A stretch of 64,000 bases of DNA, taken from positions 108,173,125 through 108,237,124 of the forward strand of contig OX465581.1 of NCBI GenBank assembly GCA_950022655.1. Reading direction: 5' to 3'. The notes under the pieces are model-generated. The model was not told the DNA's origin and did no database searches. It saw only the letters and a list, made by a program, of their open reading frames with translations. How positions within the stretch are numbered: the stretch's first letter is position 1; the number at the start of each line of letters is the position of its first letter. The stretch comes from Alentia gelatinosa (taxonomy: Eukaryota; Annelida; Polychaeta; Phyllodocida; Polynoidae). The translations under genes and the position numbers were made by a program. Positions 11,315-21,883 of the stretch are shown here, piece by piece.

Positions 11315-12689
11315 TTGGAACGTAGTGTAGACAGAGGTGGCGGCCAATCTAGGTGACTTGTTCCCATGAGAACTCTAGTTCTCCTCGATCTGCATCTGTA
11401 TAGCAAAAGCGTACACCTGCCTGAAGATTGAATGACTGGCTCACAGAAAATCGATTGGATCAATCTAGCGAAAGCACTGCACAATCTGCTTTCTGTGTGG
11501 ACTGTGGAGTGGCAGTGCTGATCCCTTGTGGAAAGGCAAGAGCTCTCTCTGTATTTGGTGATTGTAGAATCATATGTTTTAAAAGCAGCTTAACAACTCA
11601 TAGACATCGCTAGTTATATTTAGAATAATTCAATTTATCTGGATCCTCGAGTCAAACCTGCCAACATCGCGACATTTTAACAATGGCATTTAAAGATGAG
11701 CCACTGTAAGATCATAGTGATGGTTCACGTCGTTTATACTAAAGTGGATCATGGTATCCATAATCAAACATCTTCCTTCATATCAAATTCTAAGCGACAT
11801 TTATCCATACGTAGAAGAAAGACAAGTCTCTCGTTGTAGTTCGTCAGATGCCGGTTATGGGTGTTTTTGAATAAATTGTCGTTATGTTAATGTATGATAC
11901 AATTTATTCTCAGTTCTGGCTCGTACTGAGACCTTGTTCTGGTCCACCTTACTTACGGTGCTGGCGAGTATGTCATTATGGGTAGTAGCAAAAGTAGTTA
12001 CCATACATGCCAGCCATCGTTAGAGAATGCTATTTATCTGCCTGGGGTACACAAGACAATGATCCCTAAATGATGGTTAAATATGTGGGGTGGTTTGTGA
12101 GATCGATACGTACTTAGATACGGTACATGGAGTAGGGAAAACGTATATAGGACACATAGCTATTGTGTTATGAGGCGATCAAGTTGTCCCGACGCAAAAC
12201 AAAACACTAGGTGGTGGGTCCACATAACAATGGATTTTTATTAAAAATTTCTTCTTGGCTTGCCACTGAGGGATTTTGGCCTCGTTTCACAATTGTCAAT
12301 AGATTATAACAGCAGATAATAGTGGTCGTCTCCCGACTACAGTGGCTCTATCTTACAATTTCCTGGCGGATGATGGGGGAACTAGCAATACCTCTATATG
12401 GCCTATAGACTGTGAGCTTACTGCACGCAATATTCCATCATTGTCTGCAGACCAGCCATGCAGGATTGATTTAAGGTACAAGCAAGCAACATATGAATTG
12501 CGATATCTCTTCTTATTGAAAACAAGGGGATATCTTTGTGATGCATGTCTCATTAATTAAATGATAGGCATTCTGATGTAGTGTAGCGCATCCAGAGGAA
12601 TACCTACCTCGCTACATACTGAAAGGGTATTACAAATACTCAAGCTGATCTCTTGGACTGAGATGGTAGATAATATAAAAACAGACACA
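11315..12689. other. Non-coding, nothing recognised
   Basis: AT-rich. Frames up to 72 codons without splice support. No repeat pairs identified. Confidence 0.35.
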
Positions 12690-13011
12690 AAATTTATACT
12701 AAAATAACTTTATTTTGGTTCATTACATTACATCCCAAAGAAAAGGGGCTTAAAAGGCAGTTATCAAAAAGTGAACACCTTAGACTACATACACAAGGAG
12801 CATAAATATAGCAAAGTAGAACTGTTCCAAGCATATCCAATCACAAAAGCAAGCAAATGTATCCCACACAAGAAGTTTCCCAGACCATAACTCCACTGAA
12901 ACCCATTCAAGAAGGCCAGGGGCATATCAACAATGGCCAAACATATGGGAGCAACTCTGTCACTCAGAGTCACTCACGCACTATGTCCATGGTCTCACCG
13001 TTCAAACAATC
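12690..13011 (-). CDS. Probable 3' terminal exon of an unidentified gene, with 3' UTR
   Basis: A good acceptor (CTTTTCTTATTTTAG, AG at 13013-13012) opens an exon at 13011. In phase 0 it reads DCLNGETMDIVRE and stops at 12970. About 255 nt further on is AATAAA at 12714-12709, followed by T/GT-rich DNA suited to 3' end formation. In another phase it would encode only four residues, LFER. I do not recognise the protein, and no upstream exon could be linked with confidence; a weak candidate lies near 13125-13147. The next 1.2 kb upstream is occupied by two MITEs. Confidence 0.4.
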
Positions 13012-13206
13012 CTAAAATAAGAAAAGCCCTGTCCCACTCAGTCTGTTCCAACACAAGCAGGGAAATATTGACATGCACAAATTGAAATCTATCAGGTTAT
13101 ATGGTCCAATCAGAGGGCCAGAGAAACCTACCTCCTCTCTCTACCCTATCCCAACTCAGATGAAGGAACAGTCACTCTCCCTTAGACATTATGGCCCAGG
13201 GTTTCA

Positions 13207-13607
13207 CCCAGAGGAGGTGTGAAGCGTAGCGCCCCCTATAGGCACCCAACTCATATATGCGATCGTGGCAGGGTTCAAGGCGCCACTTTCAAACCTGCCA
13301 GCAGAGGGGAAGGAGCTCTTGAGAAAGGACTGTATGAGGCTTGCAAGCCATAGCCTATGTGAAATAAGGCTGTATTCCACAAGACCAAACAGCCATAAAA
13401 CGTGGAGCTCTATTGAGCTCTATTGTGGTTTGGAGTACATTAGATATCACTCTACCAATAACTGAAAAGATTTTTGATAGAGCTCTAACAGTTTGTATGT
13501 AGTAGCTGTTACTAGTTAGCCTATTTTAGTATAGGAATCCGCATTCAGCTGTCATTTGAGACCATGCCAAAACGATAGGGGGCACTACACTTCACACCTC
13601 CTCTGGG
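13207..13607. mobile_element. TIR element, about 400 bp
   Basis: Inverted repeats of about 35 bp begin CCCAGAGGAGGTGTGAAG and end GCCCCCTAT, differing at two C/T positions between the ends (13207-13241 and 13573-13607). The body has no long frame. Confidence 0.75.
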
Positions 13608-13861
13608 TTTCACCCTTTCGCTCAAAGGTGCTTGAGAAATTGGTAGGGCCCTCCTCATTGGCCAGTTGCCAAAGGACCCTAAACAAAAAACCTTAATAAA
13701 AGGAAATAATTGTACTAAACTATATCAATACACTTATGGTAAACATGCAAATTTATGAGTACACATAAACATGAAAATTTTAAGATTTTAACCAGAAAGA
13801 CCAAGCAGGCACTATGTGTCCTGTCCCCTGATTGGCTGGTACATTCCAAGATGGCAGACTC

Positions 13862-14242
13862 TTAACCCTTTCAGGGCGGATAATGCCTTGAGGCATTCCC
13901 CAGCATAGACCGGATAATGCCTTGAGGCATTCCCCCGCGGAGACCGGATAATGCCTTGAGGCCTTATTTATGAAATTTCGTAATATCTACCATTTTATTG
14001 TTTTATGAAGAAACAATTGATCAATATATCTGAAACTTTCAGAGAATATAACTATGTTATAGTATTTGATATTATTTGGTAAACCAAATAATATAAATAA
14101 GAATGATGTGTCATATCACATGATCAAATAATGGAATATGGGTTTAGACAAAATTTAGCCCGTCCCCTGGAGTTATGCCAATCCAAAGTACCCGCCCCAA
14201 CCAACAGCGCTCTGCCACATACCCCCGTCTTTAAAGGGTTAA
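13862..14242. mobile_element. piggyBac-like MITE containing a 34-bp minisatellite
   Basis: TTAA at 13862-13865 and 14239-14242 flank a 373-bp element whose ends are CCCTTT and AAAGGG. TTAA targeting with CCC ends is typical of the piggyBac superfamily. Inside the left end a 34-bp unit starting GGATAATGCCTTGAGGC is repeated 2.5 times (starts 13878, 13912, 13946). No transposase. Confidence 0.75.
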
Positions 14243-14412
14243 AACAATGTGCAGTCCCCTAAAACGTACATATAACGGTACATAAAAAGATATTCCTCTA
14301 CTTATTTCAGTACTATAATTAACTATAGTAATTTCCCTACTGCTGTGAAATGAGTATCACTGATGTTGGTTCACCACACTAGGATTGGAAACTAGGATAT
14401 ATTGATAATGAC

Positions 14413-14957
14413 TATGCATTTAAACTATCATATCTGAAGTGACAGATTTAACTATATTGCATTCAAACTACCATACCTTATGGGCAGACTTCACTATTTG
14501 GCATTGAAACTCATATCTGACGGGACAGACTAACTACCCATATCCATTGCACTGTGTGTAGGTGAAAATCTTATAGATGACTGGCCGGGTCACCTAGAAC
14601 ATTGAAGCACACAGATTTATTACATTATCAGGAAATCACCCTGAATCAGCCATTTTGCTTTTTTGCTACATATATTTTGTAATAACGCAATGATACACAG
14701 AGACAGAGAAAGAAGTCCATACATGCTCAGATCTTACAAATCGTGTTTAAAATTACACATATAAATGGCCTGTTCAGACCCATTGATCATGGCCTACTGC
14801 ACTGCTACATCTCAATATAACCCTTGTATGTGCATTCCAAACCGTTAGATCTGATGTGACAGACTGTATTGCGTTTAAGCTATCATCTAATGGATGGGAC
14901 TGAATTATTTGCTATAGAAAGTGACATACCTGATGGAGCCCCCAGACTATATTGTAC
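14413..14957 (+). repeat. Degenerate tandem array, about 41-bp period
   Basis: At least three adjacent units (from about 14413) and three more (from about 14830) fit a loose pattern: TGCATT-AAACTATCATATCTGA, then GGGACAGACT, then AACTATT. The units differ considerably, and a non-matching stretch separates the two groups. Confidence 0.45.
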
Positions 14958-15092
14958 TATGAGGTCTTTAGGTGTAAACTAGCGGGTCTACTAATGAATT
15001 ATAAAGGTTTCATTGGTAGATCCAAGGGTAAAGCAGACACACCAATAATAATGCACCCATCCCTGGAGCCTAATGTAATAAAAGGTCCTGGG

Positions 15093-15098
15093 TTTATT
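15093..15098 (-). terminator. Candidate poly(A) signal for the 15294-15539 exon
   Basis: AATAAA on the minus strand, 195 nt after the stop of the upstream terminal exon. Confidence 0.35.
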
Positions 15099-15293
15099 TC
15101 TTGTGTGTCCGGTCTACCCGAGGCTCTAGCCATGGAATGCCATGCTCTTCCATTAAAAGTGGATATGACATTTGCTCCATGTAGCTTCGATACAGTATAT
15201 TCCTTTATAATACAATATAAAGTTCCGGCTCCAATAATTGTTTTACGGTGGATTCATAAGCTATATATTTGTCCATGTAGTACTTTCTCCTGA

Positions 15294-15539
15294 TTATATA
15301 TACACTAGATTGTCATTGCTGGACTGTTTGGTATTCATTTTCTGTTTCTCGACAGGGAAATCTCTCGTGAGATTACGCGAGGGAAGGAGATTCACAGAAG
15401 ATTCCACACTTTTTGGTATGTGCTTTCGCTTGAACTGCTGCCAGCAATGTCTATTGAGGTAGATTGAACAGCCGATGAGGAAGGTCCCGGTCAAGCTGCA
15501 CGCGACGAGTACCAGTACGTCCACCATGTACCTCCGGTC
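15294..15539 (-). CDS. Probable terminal exon of a single-pass membrane protein
   Basis: A strong acceptor (ATTGCTTCATTTTACAG, AG at 15541-15540) opens an exon that reads DRRY-MVDVLVLV... in phase 0 for 81 codons to a TAA at 15294. Residues 5-26 form a clear hydrophobic membrane segment (VDVLVLVACSLTGTFLIGC), followed by a basic stop-transfer stretch (NRHCWQQFKRKH) and a short polar tail. This suggests a type I membrane protein whose ectodomain lies in upstream exons at higher coordinates. An ATG at 15527 could instead start a 77-aa protein. I do not recognise the family. The 38-nt exon at 23735-23772 is in compatible phase and might belong to the same gene. Confidence 0.45.
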   Translation of the reverse strand, partial: DRRYMVDVLVLVACSLTGTFLIGCSIYLNRHCWQQFKRKHIPKSVESSVNLLPSRNLTRDFPVEKQKMNTKQSSNDNLVYI

Positions 15540-17290
15540 CTGTAAAATGAAGCAATAGATATGGTGAGATCATGTGAGACCACAGAAGGACAAGTCTAGT
15601 GATACAAACTGCGAGGTTTCCGTCTATTAGTACACCGGCGACCGTTTGGGTGAGTTTCGTAGCAGGCTGAAAATGATAAGATTAGTCATCCATAATGCAG
15701 CGCTACTTTCTCTGTGTCTATAGTAGCCCGACAGCTCTCCGGAGTCACTGCGATACCACTCGATTTACAAATCTCAGCAGCTTGCAACATATATTTGCAA
15801 AATTTCCCCCGTGTAGGAGGATGACAAAACAAACAAGTATTACACGAGATATGCTTTTTCCCCCATGTTGTAGGGAGAAAAACGGGAAAATCGACTGAGA
15901 AAAAATTTACCGATCCTGCTAGGTCGATGATTGGTTTCGCAGTGACCGACGGTATATATTCGGAGTGGTTCCTGGGAGATTTACCGGGATAACATCCGGT
16001 TACCCGGCGTCATTGGACTATCTGTACACATTTCTCGTTTGCTGTCTCTGTCGATATAACTGCGTGGGCAGAAACTTTGTTTGAAACTTCTTCAAGAACA
16101 TGCATATAGCCAAAGATTGCTCAGTTGGTACCTATTCCGAAGGTTAATTCTCCAAATAATGTTTGTGACTTGTGGCATATTTCACTAATGTCCCTTCGAG
16201 GGAAATAATTGTTGGACAAGCTGGGGCATGACCATATGTGAGAATATAATGAATCGTAAAATCTATTTATTCCCTTCCAGTTCAGATCTCTAGAGAAATG
16301 TGGTACCACTGAAGCAGCTAGTTCTTACACTTTTGCAAGACATTTATACAAGGGATGCGGGAAATATCTTTTGTATTTACGTTGAATTTAGTGAAACCTT
16401 TGGTAGAGTACATCACAGAAGTCCCATGATATAAATTAAAATGTATACTAGAGAACTTGAGAAGGACTAAATGGTTAGAGAGTTATATAAATAATCGCCA
16501 GCAGACCGTCAAGATTGGCCAGCTCTTGGGTTGTCTATAATACGTTCACACGCGTTTGATCTCCATGTCCATAGAATAAGAAGAGTTTATTTCATTATAT
16601 GATGGAAAATGGATGAAATAGGTTTACATTTGCATACTGCATTGGCGCCAATATTCCATTACATCTGGATAGCTATCGAAATATTACATTGCCCTTCTAT
16701 TGCTATTCTACCATTTCTCCTTAAGATTGATATACAATGAATAGCAATTATCCCTAAAAAAACAATATTTGCTTGATAAATGCAATTCATGGCTTCTTCA
16801 AGGAGGCCTCTGGGATACATAGAGCTATTGGCTGGTGGGGTTGGGGGTACGGAAAAAGACTACTATTATTGTTTAGGAGGGGACAATACAAAGCCATAGA
16901 ACGAACAGGCTCGCGATACCGCGAATCTATGTGCGGCGAAGGTTCCCTGTCATTCTCTGAGTTGAGATCCAGCACGCCAATGGCAGAAGGCAGTCAGCAC
17001 ATTGGGGATCTCTTCAATAGCTCGCCTTACTGTGCTTGATTTAAATCAATACATCATGACAGCGTCTTTGAGACAAAACCGCGGGAGTTCCGTCTTTCCT
17101 GACCATAAACGTGATAGAGGAAGCTAAGGAATCCACGACAGGAGGTCGGTGTGCCACAGGGAAAGGAATCCGGCAGATGCAGGTTGTGGTAGTTCCTATA
17201 TGTGGGACTTGAGTATGTCTGTGAGAGGTACCAGCATTTACTATATACCCATGCCGTATATACTGTATATATGCACCGTTTTGGCATATG
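15540..17290. other. Non-coding or intronic, nothing firm
   Basis: An acceptor-like ATCATTTTCAG (minus, near 15670) opens a short frame without a usable donor. Otherwise no supported feature. Confidence 0.3.
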
Positions 17291-17423
17291 ATGTAAAAAT
17301 ACTGTACGGACCACCGGTCCGTACACTAAAATACGGACCACCTTGACATACACATTTAATAAACATTTGGTTGTTAAGAAAAATGAATTTTTTTTTTTTT
17401 TTAAATTTTGGGTATATAGTAAA

Positions 17424-17575
17424 TATATAACGTCCAACCATGCTTGTACAAGTCACAGAACTCGATGATAATTTACGGTTTGTACGGAACTCGGCGTAAA
17501 CGCCTCGGCCCGTACAAACCGTAAATTAGCATCTCGTTCTGTGACTTGTACAGCATGGTCAGGACGTTCTATATA
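17424..17575. mobile_element. Foldback hairpin MITE, about 150 bp
   Basis: Two arms of about 65 bp mirror each other nearly end to end: TATAACGTCC...CATGCTTGTACAAGTCACAGAA and TTCTGTGACTTGTACAGCATG...GGACGTTCTATA. They also share TTACGGTTTGTACGG / CCGTACAAACCGTAA around a short loop. A small related palindrome with GTACGGACC...GGTCCGTAC lies at 17297-17317. No coding capacity. Confidence 0.8.
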
Positions 17576-19595
17576 ATTACTAGGAGCAAATAGTATGTTC
17601 ATCATTGATAAATGAGCGTGAAATCATAAATGAATAACAATTGAAAGCTTTGGGTTACATTCACTATATGGATCGTTTTCTGTAACCCACTTATACCCAG
17701 TCAACTTGCCATTTCTTCAGCTGCCTGAGTCTAGGATCCAAATATATCATGCACCAGTCGGATAGTGTTTTTGCAGTAAGCTGGAAGCCTATATAAATGA
17801 CACTTCAGGGAACGTATATAGAGCGTACAAACACGCTCTAATAAAACGAATCTGCTGGATATGTTTGTTTGAAGGATGTGTTGTGTAACTGCATCCACAG
17901 CGAGTGAATCGGTGTCATTTTGTTGATGTAAGCCCTTCACAGACCCTATTTCAATCGGGTCGGGCATAATTACTTGATTGGATGTAATGACTAACTCTCC
18001 CTGACCGTTTATCGCTGTACGCACCTTCACTGAATGTTCTGGATTATCTGAATTTGCGTGTATCCGTCTTTTCGATATACTGATATGATATGCTGCTTTG
18101 TGTGATCACATAAAAAAATCAGAAAATCTTGAAACTCATCAAGATACAGTCGTTCCTCATTAAGGATGTCGCCTGGCTAGATTACAGCTCATTTCACAAT
18201 TGAGGAGCATACAGAATAAGTCTAATTGAACAAATTGGACGTTTAATTACCCGAACAAACAGACAAAAGCCTACAGAGCTACGATTGGAGTGTACTATCA
18301 TAAATCGCACATAAAAAAGATTAAACAGCTGGACTTTAGTTTATAGAAGAAAAAGGGGGAAAACCCAAGGTCATGATATAATGGTGGCGGTGCAGTAATT
18401 TCTCCCGCCTGTTGAATGTACTCAGTAGTGCGTGATATTGGTGCTGTAAATCAGGAGGAGCACCCGCCCGTACTCCCTACATGGACACCGCTCTAATGGG
18501 CCGTGCGGAAACTTTTGTGCTCAGAACTCTCAATCGACAATCTATCATTTGACAGTCACCAACAAGCCAGTGACCTCTAACCTACATTAACGTTGCTGCT
18601 CTAGATCATTGTATTTCCGTCTATAGCGAGACATGCGCTTTTGCTGTTTAGTGAATGATGGTTGTGGTCGGGAAGTACATGCGGTAACTTGAGCGGGTAT
18701 AAGCAGAAATGTGGAAAAATATTACAAAGTGTGTTGACATTGAACATTATATCATGATCTTTGATTCGGAACATATTAACCACAGTTAAATATCAGCATG
18801 AATAAGTCTTATTGGAATATTGTCGATGATCCAGTGGTTTTCTGTATCATTATAAGATTGCAAGAGAAGGTTTAGATGTACTCAGATATCTACAACTGTG
18901 ACTGGTACATGAAATCATACTATACCTTCAATACCTGAAATAATAAATCAGGAGGACTGATTAAGTCTAGAGTTATGAACTTTCTGATATCATAGAGACT
19001 ATGATATGTTTCCTTTTTTTTTTTATGTAATTGAGGTATATCTTCAAGCCATAATGAATGGTTTTATAGTTAATTGTGAGTATACATGGGTAACACAAAT
19101 GCATTGTATTTTTGTTTGTACCAGCCACTCTCTGTAGTACTACAGGATTGCTAGTTTCTATTTGTACGTTTAAGGAAGAGTTCATAGTTGTTATTCAATG
19201 TAGAGATTGGCCGGTTGAAGTTTGCCAAATCTGTACTTTGTACTGTAAGGACAGATCATACCGGCTGTTAAGCTGATGTTCTTACAGGATAAAAGAAGGG
19301 GGAAAAAATTGATATCCTCCCCAAATCCAAATTATTATTGCCTGGTCCATGACGACTGGTTCATATACTACTTCCCAAGTCATATGCTGTACTTTATGAG
19401 CTGTCACCCGTTCATGATACATTATTTACATTCCATGGTTTGCAATATACATAGACAAGTCGACATTACAACCCTAAAAATGGGGGACGTGCATTATTGT
19501 TCAGAGTGGAATGATATAGCACTTACATGGAGGTTCTCTCTCGTGACATATTGTTAATATAGAATTTCTACCCTCCTGATCCAACGCAATAATAT
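17576..19595. other. Non-coding, one unexplained open frame
   Basis: A minus-strand frame is open for about 126 codons (about 18106 to 17731). Its length is within chance for this window and it has no clear splice sites or homology. The remainder shows nothing recognisable. Confidence 0.3.
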
Positions 19596-19597
19596 AG

Positions 19598-19599
<2 letters not shown>

Positions 19600-19682
<83 letters not shown>
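19600..19682. repeat. Compound (AC)n-(AT)n microsatellite
   Basis: About 36 nt of AC repeats followed by about 46 nt of AT repeats. It marks the point where the recombinase frame of the DIRS-like element is interrupted. Confidence 0.95.
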
Positions 19683-19685
<3 letters not shown>

Positions 19686-19689
19686 CTGA

Positions 19690-19878
19690 AAGATAATTTA
19701 TGATACTATTATACTTAAAAGACTTCGCCATGTATGAAATATACATGCAAACGACATATACAGTCGCAGGCAATGGAAGAAATTTAAATTCTTCACAAAA
19801 ACGAAGGTAGTGTCTCCATTGGCATTTTCGTGTAATAGACGTATTCGTAGACATCCAACTCTGTTGGTACTCGTACAT
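19690..19878 (-). pseudogene. Tyrosine recombinase of the DIRS-like element, N-terminal part only
   Basis: The ATG at 19878 sits just past the RT stop (19886), in the +1 frame relative to RT; that frame is also open upstream into the RT end. About 63 residues match the SAM-like core-binding domain of tyrosine recombinases: an NTSITRKCQW.H.LRFCEEF helix, then LPATVYVVCMYISYMA and YNSIINYLSAL. The frame then runs into the AT/AC microsatellite (translated as YIYIY...VCVC). The catalytic domain with the R-H-R-Y tetrad is absent. Confidence 0.75.
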
Positions 19879-19885
19879 CTCACCT

Positions 19886-21781
19886 TCAAGACCTATAACA
19901 ACAAAATTGGTTAAACATGAATGGTGGAATAATAGATTTATTCCTCACATCATAACGACGTGACAAAAAATCGGGTAAGATATTATCCTCCGATTTAATA
20001 TAAGTAGCTGTTATTTCAAAGTTAAACAAAACGCTAAGCCAGAAAAGTTCACGCAGCCAATTCATAACTTGCAAATTTCTACTCCTTCCAGTATTAATAG
20101 CAGTAATAACTTGAGTATTATCTGAAATTAATTGAATATGATAATTTCCCCATAAGTGACCCCATTTTTGGACAGCTGCCATCACTGGCCAAAGTTCCAA
20201 AACATTTATATTTTTGTCTACCGATTCCAAAGGGCAATGGAACCAATGGTGGGATTGAACATGGTCGTCTGGGACTCTAGGTAAAACGTCAGTCCATACA
20301 CCAATTAGAAAATCATTATCAAAGGTTGCACCAAAACCTGAAAAAGACGAATCTGTTTGTACTTTTATCAAACCATGATGTTTAGGAATTAACAAGTGTT
20401 TACTACCATTAAATATTGTTAAAAAACCTTTCCACCATTGCAAGTCCAATCTTAACCAATCTGGAATCTTGCAATGCATCAGTCTGTCTTTCATAAAAGT
20501 GACGAAGTTGATCACCCTCCGAGAAAAAGTTCTGCCACCTTTTACTACCGTGCTAGCATGAGCTAAATAGCCTGCTAACACAGCCATTTCATGATAAGAC
20601 GCTGAGTCTTTAAAAAGGTATAAATCAATTAAATTCTTCAATTTAATTAACTTATCCATAGGTAAACGTACCTGCATATCTACACTGGATAACTCAATTC
20701 CTAAAAATGTGATTTCTTGTGTAGGACTTACCACCTTGGGCCATGCTATACCGAATCCCAATGACCTCAGGAAATTGATCAAAATCCTGAGTTTCTCTTG
20801 ACATTCTGCAAAAGTGTCACCGATTATCAAAAAATCGTCCAGGTAACCAAAAACTCTATCCACCCCTCGACGTTCCATTGATCTCACAATGAACTCGGTC
20901 AATTGGGTAAAAATATAAGGAGCACATTTGAGACCGAATACCAATCGGTTTGACTCAAAATACAAAGTTCTACCATCATCAGATTCCCATTGAAAACCCT
21001 GAAAACGTCGATGATCAGGATTAACTGGGATACTTCGATACGCTTCTTGGATATCGAGAACTGCAAAATAACAACCTTCAGAAATATTATTCATAACTGT
21101 ATCTATATGAAGATATTTGAATTTAGAACAAACCTCGTCCATAAAATTATTAATACTATCATTCAACGGCCTTTTACAATCTGTAATAGGTCTGAGCTTA
21201 CCAGATGATTTTTTCACTGCTCCCAACGAGTGAATACATTGGGGGGGGTCTGAAACAATAGTAATTTTTTCTTCAATTAATTCTTGAGCAATAGTATCGT
21301 TCATTTGACTACGGTATTCACTAGAATAAATACTATTATAATTATAGGAAAAATAGGAACCTTTGAAAGTTGAATCTACAATAGAAAAACCATCTCTGAC
21401 TCCTAGAAATATATAGTCTGCATTAATATCAAAAGTTTTTGAATAACATTCATCATAAAAATGGCAAACATTCAGTTGGTTTCTTCTTCCTGTAATGAAA
21501 TGATTATTATCACATTTCTCGCCACAAGGGCGAACGAAGGGTCTAGACGTATCTACCTCCGGATCATTGTCTTCCCCTAAATTCGTACTTTCTAGTGAAA
21601 AATTAACATGTGCCGTTGTTTCATCCGGTCCACTCGTGCAGGCAGAAAAACCAGTGCTATCAGACAAATTAACTAATTTTTCATTTGAAGAAAATTCTAT
21701 CTGATCCTGTACGGCAACAGGAACAACCTCTGCGCAGGAAACAAGCGGCAGTCCACGCGATGATTTTTCATCGCCCACCAT
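19886..21781 (-). CDS. Reverse transcriptase-RNase H of the DIRS-like element
   Basis: 631 codons starting at ATG 21781, with no stops or frameshifts. RT motifs: FAVLDIQEAYRSIPV (catalytic D243), LVFGLKCAPYIF (motif B, 280-291), GYLDDFLI (catalytic D315-D316) and TFLGIEL (358-364). RNase H follows without a protease or integrase: QTDSS (D477), NVLELW (E529), ISDNTQV (D554) and NILPDFLSR (D604), so all four metal-binding acids are present. The YLDD box, the DIRS-type RNase H and the adjoining recombinase identify the class. It would copy the element RNA; without a recombinase in cis, integration would need another element. Confidence 0.93.
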   Translation of the reverse strand: MVGDEKSSRGLPLVSCAEVVPVAVQDQIEFSSNEKLVNLSDSTGFSACTSGPDETTAHVNFSLESTNLGEDNDPEVDTSRPFVRPCGEKCDNNHFITGRRNQLNVCHFYDECYSKTFDINADYIFLGVRDGFSIVDSTFKGSYFSYNYNSIYSSEYRSQMNDTIAQELIEEKITIVSDPPQCIHSLGAVKKSSGKLRPITDCKRPLNDSINNFMDEVCSKFKYLHIDTVMNNISEGCYFAVLDIQEAYRSIPVNPDHRRFQGFQWESDDGRTLYFESNRLVFGLKCAPYIFTQLTEFIVRSMERRGVDRVFGYLDDFLIIGDTFAECQEKLRILINFLRSLGFGIAWPKVVSPTQEITFLGIELSSVDMQVRLPMDKLIKLKNLIDLYLFKDSASYHEMAVLAGYLAHASTVVKGGRTFSRRVINFVTFMKDRLMHCKIPDWLRLDLQWWKGFLTIFNGSKHLLIPKHHGLIKVQTDSSFSGFGATFDNDFLIGVWTDVLPRVPDDHVQSHHWFHCPLESVDKNINVLELWPVMAAVQKWGHLWGNYHIQLISDNTQVITAINTGRSRNLQVMNWLRELFWLSVLFNFEITATYIKSEDNILPDFLSRRYDVRNKSIIPPFMFNQFCCYRS

Positions 21782-21883
21782 CGAAATAGAGTCGATACAG
21801 GCCGTGCTAATGTTATTTCCGTATACATCGAGATCATTATATTTCCCCTTATTTGCAATTCGTTCAGGGGAAAAAACTTTATC

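Noticed and set aside
11044..11484. 146-codon minus-strand frame
   Set aside because: It lies mostly inside the GC-rich family D element, where stops are rare; no motif, homology or splice context.
13878..13963. Short direct repeats that might suggest a CRISPR-like array
   Set aside because: Units are contiguous without spacers and sit inside a piggyBac-like MITE in eukaryotic DNA.
17731..18106. 126-codon minus-strand open frame
   Set aside because: Length expected by chance a few times in 64 kb; poor acceptor and no donor.
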